Part shown: positions 44,276 through 52,076 of the stretch, one piece after another | Layout: each line of letters begins with the position of its first letter | How positions within the stretch are numbered: position 1 is the stretch's first letter | Assembly (NCBI GenBank): GCA_035995205.1 | Contig: DASYKS010000037.1 | Span: forward strand, 22,803-86,802 | Direction of reading: 5' to 3' | DNA: 64,000 nucleotides | DNA from: DASYKS01 sp035995205 | GTDB taxonomy: Bacteria; Acidobacteriota; Thermoanaerobaculia; Multivoradales; UBA5704 | The notes under the pieces: model-generated | The model's input: only the letters and a program-made list of their open reading frames with translations | Databases searched by the model: none | Told to the model about the DNA's origin: nothing | Program-made: the position numbers and the translations under genes

Positions 44276-45571
44276 GTGCCCCAGACCCTATCCGCCCCCG
44301 TTGAGGAATCGTCGGCGCCGCGCCGTCTCGACGGCCCCTTCGACGGCTTTTTCGATCCCGAGACGGCCTGGAACGCCGAGTATCGGGGTCTGCTCGACCA
44401 TCGCGCGGCCCGCCGCTGGCTCGACGTGGTGGCCTGGGGCGCGCGGGAAGACCTCTACACCTTCCAGCAGGCTCTGGACGGCAAGTCGGGGCCGCGGGTA
44501 GAGGTGGGCGGCCAAACCTTCACGATGCTTTCGTCCTATGACTATCTCGGCTTGATCGGCCATCCGGACATCGAGGCCGGGGCCATCTCGGCGATCCGCG
44601 ACTTCGGCACCGGAACCGGCGGCGTCCGCCTGCTGACCGGCACCAACACCCTGCATCGCCGTCTGGAGGAGCGGCTGGCCGCCTTCAAACGCGCCGAGGC
44701 CGCCATCACCTTCACTTCGGGCTACACCGCCAACCTGGCGGTGTTCGCGGCCCTGCTCGGACCTCGCGACCGGGCGGTGGTGGACGAGCGCATCCACCGC
44801 AGCATTCTCGACGCCCTGCGCATGGCCGGCGTGCCGTATTGCACCTTCGGCCACAACGATCCGGACGCGCTGCGCGACGTCTTGCGCGAGAAGGCCGGCA
44901 GCCGCAGGTCCCGGACTCTCATCGCCGTCGAAGGCGTCTACTCGATGGACGGAGACCTCTGCCCGCTGCCCGAGATCGTGCGGCTGAAGCAGGAGCACGG
45001 CGCTTTCCTGCTGGTCGACGAAGCGCACGCGCTGGGGGTCCTGGGGCATAACGGCCACGGCGCGGACGAGCATTTCGGGCTACCCGCCGATGCGGTGGAT
45101 CTGTGGACGGGCTCCCTCTCGAAAGCCGTCCCCGCCAACGGCGGCTATCTCGCGGGCAGCCGCCAGCTGATCCTCTATCTGCAACACGGCTCGGCGCCGT
45201 TCATGTTTTCGGCCGCCTTGTGCCCGGCGGCCGCGGGCGCAGCCCTGGCGGCCCTCGACGTGATCGAGCGCGAACCCGAGCGGCGCAGTCGGCTGTGGGG
45301 CAACGTCGCCTACCTCCACGGCGCGTTGCGCGGCCTGGGCTACGACGTCGGTTCGAGCGCCAGCCCCGTGATCCCGGTGCATGCCGGCGCCGACGAGTCG
45401 GCCTACCGTCTGGCCCGGCATCTGTTCGATCACGGCGTCCTGGCTTCGGCCGTGGTGTTCCCGGCCGTGCCGCCGGGCTCGGCCCGGCTTCGTCTCTGCG
45501 CCACCGCGGCGCAGGACCGTGGCCTGCTCGAAGCGGCGATGGCGGCTTTCGCGGCCTACCCTCGGCCCTGA
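44276..45571 (+). CDS. Serine-palmitoyltransferase-like alpha-oxoamine synthase
   Basis: A 431-residue PLP enzyme of the alpha-oxoamine synthase group (serine palmitoyltransferase, BioF, KBL). The PLP lysine is Lys283 in TGSLSKAVPANGGY. Asp248 and His251 lie in VDEAHALGVLGHNG, and SSYDYLGLIGHP and TGTGGVRLLTGTN shape the active site. With an N-acyltransferase and a ketosphinganine-reductase-like SDR directly downstream, serine palmitoyltransferase is the best call; BioF is less likely because no other biotin gene is near. The first ~40 residues are an extension. The start is GTG at 44276. Confidence 0.82.
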   Translation: MPQTLSAPVEESSAPRRLDGPFDGFFDPETAWNAEYRGLLDHRAARRWLDVVAWGAREDLYTFQQALDGKSGPRVEVGGQTFTMLSSYDYLGLIGHPDIEAGAISAIRDFGTGTGGVRLLTGTNTLHRRLEERLAAFKRAEAAITFTSGYTANLAVFAALLGPRDRAVVDERIHRSILDALRMAGVPYCTFGHNDPDALRDVLREKAGSRRSRTLIAVEGVYSMDGDLCPLPEIVRLKQEHGAFLLVDEAHALGVLGHNGHGADEHFGLPADAVDLWTGSLSKAVPANGGYLAGSRQLILYLQHGSAPFMFSAALCPAAAGAALAALDVIEREPERRSRLWGNVAYLHGALRGLGYDVGSSASPVIPVHAGADESAYRLARHLFDHGVLASAVVFPAVPPGSARLRLCATAAQDRGLLEAAMAAFAAYPRP

Positions 45572-45580
45572 TGTCCGGTC

Positions 45581-46747
45581 GTGGAGGTCCAGCGCTTCTC
45601 TTCGATTCACGACATTCCGGAGGGCCTCTGGGACAGCTTGGCCGACGGCGACCCTCCCTATCAGTCGCACCGGCTGCTCCGCGCCGTGGAGGACGCGGGG
45701 GTCGAGGACGGCCACTTCTGGTATCTCGTCTTTCGCGACGGGGAACGGTGGGTGGCGACGGCGGCCCTTTCCGCGTTCACCGTCTCCCTCGACCTCTTCC
45801 TGCCCAAGGGCTTTCAGAAGCTCGTCGCCCGCGCCCGCCGGGCCTTCCCGCGCTGCCTGCGGATCGATGTTCTGTTCTGCGGCCTTCCCGCCTCCTTCGG
45901 CCAGAGCCATCTCTGCCTCGCCGAGGACGCTCTCGCCCGGCCGGTGCTTGCGCGGCTCGCCGAGGAGATGGCGACGCTCGGGCGGGAAGAAGGGCTGCGG
46001 TATCTCTGCGTCAAGGAATTCAAGGCCCGCGAGCTGCCGGCGGTCGAGCCGCTCGAAGAACTGGGATTCTTCCGCGGCCATAGCCTCCCGTATATGGCGA
46101 TGGAGATCCGCTGGCGGAGCTTCGACGAATACCTCGCCAGCCTGCGCCACCCCTACCGCCGCCAGATCCGGCGCTCGCTCGCCAAGATGGGGATGACAAG
46201 GCCGGAGATCCGGCCCTACTCGCCGCGGCGCCTCGCCGACTCTCGGCCGCATCTCGTCCTGGGCGGTCCCGAGAGTTTGAGCCCCGGCCGCTTCTATACT
46301 CTCTATCGCAACGTCATGGCCAGAGCGGAGACCCGGCTGGAGTTCCTCAACCCGGCGTTCTTCGAGCGCCTGTGGGTAGAGCTTGGCCCGGACCTCCAGA
46401 TCCTCACCGCGGTCGTCGAGAGCGAGGTTCTGGGCGCCGCCTTGCTGGTGAAGAGCGGAGAGACCCTGAGCTTCATGCTGGTCGGTCTCCCGGAAGCGCA
46501 AGAGACGCCGCACGACGTCTACTTCAATCTCGTCTCCGCCCTGCTCGACCAAGCGATCCGCCAGGGTTGCCGACGCCTCAACCTCGGCCAGACGGCCTAT
46601 TGGGTCAAGCAGCGAATCGGCGGCGAGCCCGAGGACGAGTTCCTCTTCTTCAAGGCGGCGAGCCCGACCTTGCACTTTCTTCTTCGCGCCCTCCGCGGTG
46701 TCCTGTTTCCCCGGCCCCTCCTCAAGTCGCCCCGGGTGTTCAAATGA
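45581..46747 (+). CDS. FemAB/GNAT-type N-acyltransferase (ceramide-synthase-like)
   Basis: A 388-residue protein of the GNAT/FemAB-like (Acetyltransf_6) type. It carries the family blocks SLRHPYRRQIRRSLAKM and VESEVLGAALLVKSGETLSF, then RRLNLGQTAYWVKQRIGG near the end. Bacterial ceramide synthases (bCerS) belong to this broad superfamily. Position between an SPT-like gene and a KDSR-like gene makes N-acylation of the sphingoid base the most likely reaction. Its stop overlaps the SDR start by four bases. Confidence 0.75.
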   Translation: MEVQRFSSIHDIPEGLWDSLADGDPPYQSHRLLRAVEDAGVEDGHFWYLVFRDGERWVATAALSAFTVSLDLFLPKGFQKLVARARRAFPRCLRIDVLFCGLPASFGQSHLCLAEDALARPVLARLAEEMATLGREEGLRYLCVKEFKARELPAVEPLEELGFFRGHSLPYMAMEIRWRSFDEYLASLRHPYRRQIRRSLAKMGMTRPEIRPYSPRRLADSRPHLVLGGPESLSPGRFYTLYRNVMARAETRLEFLNPAFFERLWVELGPDLQILTAVVESEVLGAALLVKSGETLSFMLVGLPEAQETPHDVYFNLVSALLDQAIRQGCRRLNLGQTAYWVKQRIGGEPEDEFLFFKAASPTLHFLLRALRGVLFPRPLLKSPRVFK

Positions 46748-47565
46748 TTTTCCAAGATCAGAACGTGGTCGTCACCGGAGGCTCCTCCGGCATCGGCCTC
46801 GCGACCGCCCGGCAGCTCGGTCTCCAGGGAGCCCGGCTCCACCTCCTGGCCCGCGATGCCGAGCGACTGGAGGACGCCCGGCGCCTGCTTTGCCGGGAGC
46901 TCGGGCCGAACTCGTCGGTCTCCGTACATGCGGTGGACGTGGCGGACGAGCCCGCGGTGAGCGCGGCGATCCGAGCCATTGGCGCTTCGGGAGGCCTGGC
47001 GGCTCTGGTGTGCAGCGCCGGCATAATACGTGTGGGGCGTTTCGAGGAGATGGCCCTCGCCGACTTCGAGGCGGTACTGGCCACCAACTACCTGGGGACC
47101 CTGTATTCGATCCGGGCGGCCTGGCCCTACCTCAAAGCCGCCGGGCAGGCCCGCCTGGGTCTCGTCTCCTCTGTCGCGGGATACACGGGGCTCTACGGCT
47201 ACGCGGCCTACGCGCCGACCAAGTTCGCTCTCGCGGGTCTCGCCGAATGCCTGCGGATGGAGGGCGCCCCCTACGGCATCCGTGTCACGGTCGTCTTCCC
47301 GCCCGACACCGACACCCCCCTGCTAGAGTACGAGCGAGCCCACGCACCCGCAGAAACCCGCGCCATCACCGCCGGCGCAAGACAGCTCTCGGCCGCGGCC
47401 GTGGCCGAGAAATTCGTCGCGGCCATGACGGCGGGCAAGTTCGAGGTCTACTGCAACGGCGAGAGCCGGTTGATTCGGCTGTTCAAGGCCCTTCTGCCGG
47501 CGGGCTACTACCGGGTTCTGAACCGGCTCGCCAACAAAGGCCGCGAGGATCGAGGGTCAAGGTAG
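46744..47565 (+). CDS. 3-ketosphinganine-reductase-like SDR
   Basis: A 273-residue classical SDR. The cofactor site is TGGSSGIG (11-18). The catalytic residues are Ser near 142-143 in VSSVAGYTG and Tyr156-x3-Lys160 in YAPTKFAL. The segment GIRVTVVFPPDTDTP (about 178-192) closely resembles 3-ketodihydrosphingosine reductase (KDSR/Tsc10), where PPDTDTP is characteristic. In bacteria such as Caulobacter the reductase CerR is instead an extended epimerase-type protein, so an enzyme of the eukaryote-like KDSR family would be notable. The stop codon lies in the arm of an inverted repeat. Confidence 0.82.
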   Translation: MIFQDQNVVVTGGSSGIGLATARQLGLQGARLHLLARDAERLEDARRLLCRELGPNSSVSVHAVDVADEPAVSAAIRAIGASGGLAALVCSAGIIRVGRFEEMALADFEAVLATNYLGTLYSIRAAWPYLKAAGQARLGLVSSVAGYTGLYGYAAYAPTKFALAGLAECLRMEGAPYGIRVTVVFPPDTDTPLLEYERAHAPAETRAITAGARQLSAAAVAEKFVAAMTAGKFEVYCNGESRLIRLFKALLPAGYYRVLNRLANKGREDRGSR

Positions 47566-47643
47566 TGGCTCAGGCAAGCCCCGCAGCGACTGGCTGCTGC
47601 CGAAGGCGCCCGAAGGAGCGAGGAGGGTTGCCTGAGCCACTAC
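47562..47643. repeat. Inverted-repeat element (MITE-like) after the SDR gene
   Basis: GTAGTGGCTCAGGCAA (47562-47577) and TTGCCTGAGCCACTAC (47628-47643) are perfect 16-bp inverted arms around a 50-bp centre, 82 bp in all. The SDR stop codon is inside the left arm. It may be a small mobile element or a large transcription-ending hairpin. No second copy is in the window. Confidence 0.6.
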
Positions 47644-47660
47644 CGGGGTCAACGAAAGGA

Positions 47661-47688
47661 TGATTTCGGCCCTGCGGCCCGAAAATCA
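47661..47688 (+). terminator. Hairpin before the DUF4199 gene
   Basis: TGATTTCGGCC and GGCCCGAAAATCA pair with one bulge around a CTGC loop. It follows the 82-bp inverted element and may end the lipid operon. Confidence 0.4.
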
Positions 47689-47757
47689 CCCAAAAGTAGG
47701 ACGACGGCCGCGCCTTCCGGGCGCCAGGATACGGGCCAACCCAAGGAGGAAACGGAA

Positions 47758-48303
47758 ATGCAAAAAATCGTGCTTCGCTACGGACTGATCTCAGGCGCCA
47801 TCCTGGCGGCGTTTGTGGCCCTGATGGTGCCCTTCTGCATGAACGCCGACTTCGAGCACGGCGAGATCGTCGGCTACAGCTCCATGGTCCTGGCGTTCCT
47901 GTTGGTCTTCTTCGGCGTCCGCTCGTACCGCGAGAACATTGCCCACGGCACCATCGGCTTCGGCAAGGCGCTCCAAGTCGGCCTGCTGATCGTGCTGGTC
48001 GCCTGCGCGATGTACGTGATCGCCTGGGAGATCACCTACTTCAACTTCGTGCCGGACTTCATGGAGAAGTTCAACGCCCACATGCTCGACAAGATGCGGG
48101 CCGACGGCAAAACCCAAGCCGAAATCCAGACGGCGACGGTGAAGATGGCCGACTTCGCGAAGAGCTACGCCAATCCCCTCTTCAACGTCGCCGTCACCTT
48201 CATGGAAGTGTTCCCGGTGGGGCTGATCATGGCGCTGGTCTCCGCCGCAATCCTGCGCAAGAAGCCTCGCCTCGCGGCGCCGGCCGAGGTCGGCATGGTC
48301 TGA
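47758..48303 (+). CDS. DUF4199 membrane protein
   Basis: A 181-residue membrane protein of the DUF4199 family. Four hydrophobic helices are visible: IAxAF-type LISGAILAAFVALMV, IVGYSSMVLAFLLVFFGVR, ALQVGLLIVLVACAMYVIAW and MEVFPVGLIMALVSAAIL. A charged segment (FMEKFNAHMLDKMRADGKTQ) separates the third from the fourth. AAGGAGGAA lies upstream of the ATG. A strong hairpin follows. The function is unknown. Confidence 0.85.
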   Translation: MQKIVLRYGLISGAILAAFVALMVPFCMNADFEHGEIVGYSSMVLAFLLVFFGVRSYRENIAHGTIGFGKALQVGLLIVLVACAMYVIAWEITYFNFVPDFMEKFNAHMLDKMRADGKTQAEIQTATVKMADFAKSYANPLFNVAVTFMEVFPVGLIMALVSAAILRKKPRLAAPAEVGMV

Positions 48304-48315
48304 GGCTTGACAGAT

Positions 48316-48349
48316 CCTGGAGGAGGCGGGTGCGGCCCGCTCCTCCAGG
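48316..48349. terminator. Strong hairpin between convergent genes
   Basis: CCTGGAGGAG(G)CGGG pairs with CCCGCTCCTCCAGG, a 14-bp stem with one bulged G and a 5-base loop. It serves the DUF4199 gene and the convergent binding-protein gene. Confidence 0.75.
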
Positions 48350-48382
48350 TCAACTTCCTTGCGGTTGGCAAGCGCCGCCTGG

Positions 48383-49414
48383 CTAGAGACAGGCCTTATC
48401 GGGAGCGGGCGTCCAGCCGGGTTTAGGACAGTCGATGTCGGGGATCGGCGTTCCCTGATAGGGGTGACTGTTGATGTAGCAGTTGAGGGCGTGCGCCAGG
48501 TGGGTATCGGCGCTGCTCACCACGAACGAGAAGGGCTCGGCCACCTCGCCTTCGTTCGTCATGTTGCAATGGGGCCAGACCGTGGCGAGATCCTGGTCTT
48601 TCCGGGGTGAGCTCGGGCAGTCCTGTCCCTTCGGGGTCGGGCCCTGGCAATTGCAGACCAGCGCTTGGATGCTCCCGTATCCTCCCCCGTAGGTGAAAGG
48701 AACGCCCGGATCCGGGTCGCTGTTCCGGCCCGCCGCGACGTCGTCCCCCGCGTTCTTCTCGTCTTTTTCCCACGGGTACTCGATGTACACGCAGGTCTTG
48801 TCCTTCTCCCGGGTGGTTTCCGGATAACCTTCAAGGCCTACGAAGCCGTTGCACGGATGGTCGTCGGCCTTTGCGCACGGGTACAGGCCCTTCTCTTTCA
48901 TCCGGTAACAGAGATCGGAGTTGGCGGTGGAATCCTTGGTCACGATCGCTTTTTTACCGCTCAGGTCTTCGACCTTGGTCAGTCGGGTGAAGTCGGCGGT
49001 TCGTACCAGGAACGTCCGGAGCACGTAGTAGTAGGTGTTCGTCCAGTCGGCGCCCGGACCCGCATTCTTCCGGCGTTCCCGGGTGTCGGAGATTCCCGTC
49101 CCGGCGATGTCGCAGGAGCCCTTGCCCGGTTCGAGCCAGATGTTCTTGAAATCCCTCGGGACCACTTCGAACTGTGGAATGTTGCTCGCCTTCGCGAAGG
49201 CTTTGAGGTAATCCACGTCCCAGCCTTCCCAGTTGCCGTCGGCGTCTCTGGAGGCGAACGGCGCGAAGCCCCAATACAGGCACACCTTCAACTTGCCCGG
49301 GTCCATGGTCTTGAAGGGCGGCGCCGGGTCTGCGTGAGCCGTCAACACCGGCGAGAGGGCCAAAGCGGCAAACAGCGAGACAATACGGACGTACCTACGA
49401 CTCTTTCTAACCAT
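48383..49414 (-). CDS. Periplasmic solute-binding protein (family 3 type)
   Basis: A 343-residue exported protein with a signal peptide ending LTAHA. The family 3 pattern is visible as LKVCLYWGFAPFASRDADGN, WEGWDVDYLKAFAKASN, DIAGTGISDTRERRK and VEDLSGKKAIVTKDSTANSD. These place it among amino-acid-binding proteins and secreted dehydratase-like members. Several Cys pairs in the last 150 residues (CNCQGPTPKGQDCPSSP, CYINSHPYQG, IDCPKPG) are unusual. No transporter permease or ATPase is adjacent, so it may act alone. AGGAGAA lies upstream. Confidence 0.78.
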   Translation of the reverse strand: MVRKSRRYVRIVSLFAALALSPVLTAHADPAPPFKTMDPGKLKVCLYWGFAPFASRDADGNWEGWDVDYLKAFAKASNIPQFEVVPRDFKNIWLEPGKGSCDIAGTGISDTRERRKNAGPGADWTNTYYYVLRTFLVRTADFTRLTKVEDLSGKKAIVTKDSTANSDLCYRMKEKGLYPCAKADDHPCNGFVGLEGYPETTREKDKTCVYIEYPWEKDEKNAGDDVAAGRNSDPDPGVPFTYGGGYGSIQALVCNCQGPTPKGQDCPSSPRKDQDLATVWPHCNMTNEGEVAEPFSFVVSSADTHLAHALNCYINSHPYQGTPIPDIDCPKPGWTPAPDKACL

Positions 49415-49544
49415 TGACGAATTCTCCTTTCGAGCAACGTTCGAACGAAAATGACGTAGAGACCTCCCTTGCAGAGAGGCCCCAGGTGGTTGACACCCCC
49501 ATCAGAGCGGCGTCAGGATGAGCGAATTCCAGGAAGGGTAACCC

Positions 49545-50333
49545 ATGTCGCTAAAACCCGCGCAGGTGAAGGTGCGTGTCCAGGCGCGCGACGGAAAGAT
49601 CCTCGGACCGGCATCCACGGTGACACAACCGTTTCTCACGGTTAGGAACGTTCTAACGGGAGAGGAATTGATCCCCCGTGCGAATTTCAACCACGACGCC
49701 TCGGGCACGGTCCTACCCTCGTCGCAGTTCAAAGAGGACGTCTCGCGGAACGCGATCGTCCTGGAGCCGCCGGGCGTCAGCCCGACCTACCCGAAGGGGC
49801 CGTATTGGTTGGAGGTGCCGACGGCGGACCAAGGGGGGCTCATCGTGGAACTTCCCCTCACCGAGCCGTCGTTGCTGGAATTCAAAGCCACCGCGTTCGC
49901 CCCCGATCCGGTGTACGCCTCGGCGACGATGTGGGTGACGCCGGGCCTGGAACTTCTCGAAGATCCGGGGCTGGTGCTGACGATCGCCGGGCTGTACACC
50001 ACGGTGGATGCCATCGTTTCGGGCAACATGGTCAGCCTTATTGCGACCGTGACGATGATGTGCGGCTGCCCGATCACGTCGGACCCTTCGCATTACCTCC
50101 CGCCGGACACCGAGCCGTACTGGCCGTCATACGAATTCGACGTGCACGCGGAATTTCACCCGCAAGACAGCCCGGAGGTCGCCGCCCCGCTCGATCTCAC
50201 CTGCATTCACACCAACACGTTCGCCGGCACGGTCAAAAGCCTGCGAGCCGGAACCTATGACGTGTGGGTGGTGACGGTACAAAAGAGAGAGACGAACGTC
50301 GGGTTCGCCCGCACCACGATTACGGTGACGTAG
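49545..50333 (+). CDS. Unknown beta-rich protein
   Basis: A 262-residue protein with many beta strands and no signal peptide in the chosen frame. It has a repeated type of sandwich strand (VKVRVQARDGKILGPASTVT, LVLTIAGLYTTVDAIVSGNM, VSLIATVTMMCGCPIT). AGGAAGGG precedes the ATG. Cys residues cluster near 170-175 (MMCGCPIT). I do not recognise the family. Confidence 0.6.
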   Translation: MSLKPAQVKVRVQARDGKILGPASTVTQPFLTVRNVLTGEELIPRANFNHDASGTVLPSSQFKEDVSRNAIVLEPPGVSPTYPKGPYWLEVPTADQGGLIVELPLTEPSLLEFKATAFAPDPVYASATMWVTPGLELLEDPGLVLTIAGLYTTVDAIVSGNMVSLIATVTMMCGCPITSDPSHYLPPDTEPYWPSYEFDVHAEFHPQDSPEVAAPLDLTCIHTNTFAGTVKSLRAGTYDVWVVTVQKRETNVGFARTTITVT

Positions 50334-50345
50334 AGCCGGACAGCT

Positions 50346-51908
50346 TCAGTTCGAAGCTTGCGGACTCCCGCTCCTGCGCAGCACCCGGCCCGATTTCGCG
50401 CCGGTCGCCGCTCCGCCCGTGAAAACGACCCGGCCGTTTACCCAAACGCGCTCGATGCCCGCGGAGAGAGCGTGCGGCTCGGTCGTGGTGGCGCGGTCGA
50501 TCACCTGGGCCGGATCGAAGAGCACGAGATCGGCATAGGCGCCGGGGACGAGGCGACCGCGGTCTTTGATTCCGACGTGATCGGCGGCGAGCGAGGTCAT
50601 CTTGCGAACCGCCTCCTCCAGGCGGAGCACTCCCCTTTCGCGCACGTAGCGCCCGAGGACGCGCGGATAGGAACCGAAACCCCGCGGGTGGCTGCCGTCG
50701 AGCTGGCCGTCGGTGCAGAGATTGGTGTGCGGCCAGGCGAGGAGCTTTTCGAGATCGCCCTCGATCATGCTGGTGGCGATGACGTTTTCTACCCCCTCTT
50801 TCCCCTGGCGGCGCAATGCCTCTGCATCCCGGATAAGCGCAACCAGCGTCACCTCGGGCGCCTCACCACGCTCCTTGGCGATCTCGGCCACGGTGCGCCC
50901 CGCGTAGGCGGGGTGCGGCAGATACTTGCCGAGCAGCAAACCGTCGGCCGGGGCGATCTCGGCGAGCACTTGGCGGGCCACGTCCAAGTTCTCGAAGTCG
51001 CGGTCCGGGAAGAGCACCGTGAGCGACGAATGCCAATACAGGTACGGATAAATGTCGGCCGTGACGTCGATCCCCTGCGCCCGCGCCTGGTCGAGGAGCG
51101 CGAGCAGCCGGGGCGCCTGGCCCCAGAGGTTCCGCATCGCAAGCTTGACGTGCGAGATCTGCACGGGGAGCTTCGCCTCCCGGCCGATCGCGAGAATCTC
51201 ATCGATCGCGTCCCAGAATTTCCGGTCCTCGCTACGGATGTGGCTGATGTACCGGCCGCCATAGCGCGCGGCGACGCGGGCCAGATCGATCAGCTCACCC
51301 CGGGACGAATAGATGCCGGGATCGTATTCAAGCCCGGACGAGAGCCCGAGGGCGCCCGCTTGCATGTCGCTTTCGAGCAGCCGCGCCATCTTTTCGACCT
51401 CGGCCGGGGTCGCGACACGGCGGAAGTCTTCGCCCAGCACCTTCTCGCGTAGCGTGCCGTGCCCCGAGTAGGAAGCCACGTTCACCGCGATTGGGGTCTT
51501 TTCCAGGCGCGCGAAATATTCGCTCAACGGGAGAAACGAGTCGCCGTCCTGGCCGCCGACCACGGTGGTGATCCCCTGACTCACCGCGCCGAGAGCCTCC
51601 GGAATCTCGAACAGGTCTCCCGTGGCATGGGAGTGCGTGTCGATAAACCCGGGAGCGAGAACCAGCCCCTTGGCGTCGAAAACTTCCTCGCCCGGCAGTG
51701 CCGCCACCTCACCCACCGCCGCGATGCGGTCGCCGGCAATCCGCAAGCTCCCCGGCCGCGCGGGCGCCCCTGTGCCGTCGATCAACCGGGCGTTGACGAT
51801 TCGAAGCGTGGGCGCGGGCACGTCGATTCGTGCGGCCGGCTCGGCCGCATGGGGGGCAGCAGTCCCGACGAGGGCGCCGAAAGCGAGCGAGGCAAGCAAG
51901 AAACTCAA
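50346..51908 (-). CDS. D-aminoacylase-like amidohydrolase, exported
   Basis: A protein of about 520 residues. The amidohydrolase metal site appears as GFIDTHSHATGD and later His in SGHGTLREK and ISHIRSEDRKFWDAIDE. N-acyl-D-amino-acid deacylases usually bind zinc through a Cys in a TTV-x2-NCG motif. Here the position reads TTVVGGQDGDSF, with no Cys, so the metal site or substrate may differ. The leader SFLLASLAFGALVGTAAP follows a possible TTG start at 51908. A GTG at 52034 is an alternative but gives a long odd N-terminus. The substrate could be N-acyl-D-amino acids or related amides. Confidence 0.78.
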   Translation of the reverse strand: MSFLLASLAFGALVGTAAPHAAEPAARIDVPAPTLRIVNARLIDGTGAPARPGSLRIAGDRIAAVGEVAALPGEEVFDAKGLVLAPGFIDTHSHATGDLFEIPEALGAVSQGITTVVGGQDGDSFLPLSEYFARLEKTPIAVNVASYSGHGTLREKVLGEDFRRVATPAEVEKMARLLESDMQAGALGLSSGLEYDPGIYSSRGELIDLARVAARYGGRYISHIRSEDRKFWDAIDEILAIGREAKLPVQISHVKLAMRNLWGQAPRLLALLDQARAQGIDVTADIYPYLYWHSSLTVLFPDRDFENLDVARQVLAEIAPADGLLLGKYLPHPAYAGRTVAEIAKERGEAPEVTLVALIRDAEALRRQGKEGVENVIATSMIEGDLEKLLAWPHTNLCTDGQLDGSHPRGFGSYPRVLGRYVRERGVLRLEEAVRKMTSLAADHVGIKDRGRLVPGAYADLVLFDPAQVIDRATTTEPHALSAGIERVWVNGRVVFTGGAATGAKSGRVLRRSGSPQASN

Positions 51909-52026
51909 GGTGCAAGGAATCGTAACATGGGGCCGAACGAGGGGATTCGCGAGCCCTTGCCCAATTCGGCCGCAGATTCCACTGGAAGCGACGATTGAAT
52001 CCAGTCGAAGCGGCCGCAGAATGCAG

Positions 52027-52060
52027 GGTGCCACCCTCGCCGGAGAGTTCGGGTGGCACC
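52027..52060 (-). terminator. Hairpin after the protease gene
   Basis: GGTGCCACCC (52027-52036) and GGGTGGCACC (52051-52060) form a perfect 10-bp stem with a 14-base loop just downstream of the protease stop (minus strand). There is no T-run. Confidence 0.5.
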
Positions 52061-52076
52061 TTCCGTCCAGATCAGA

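Noticed and set aside
44276..45571. BioF (biotin synthesis) identity for the alpha-oxoamine synthase
   Set aside because: No bioA, bioB or bioD lies nearby, while an N-acyltransferase and a KDSR-like SDR follow directly.
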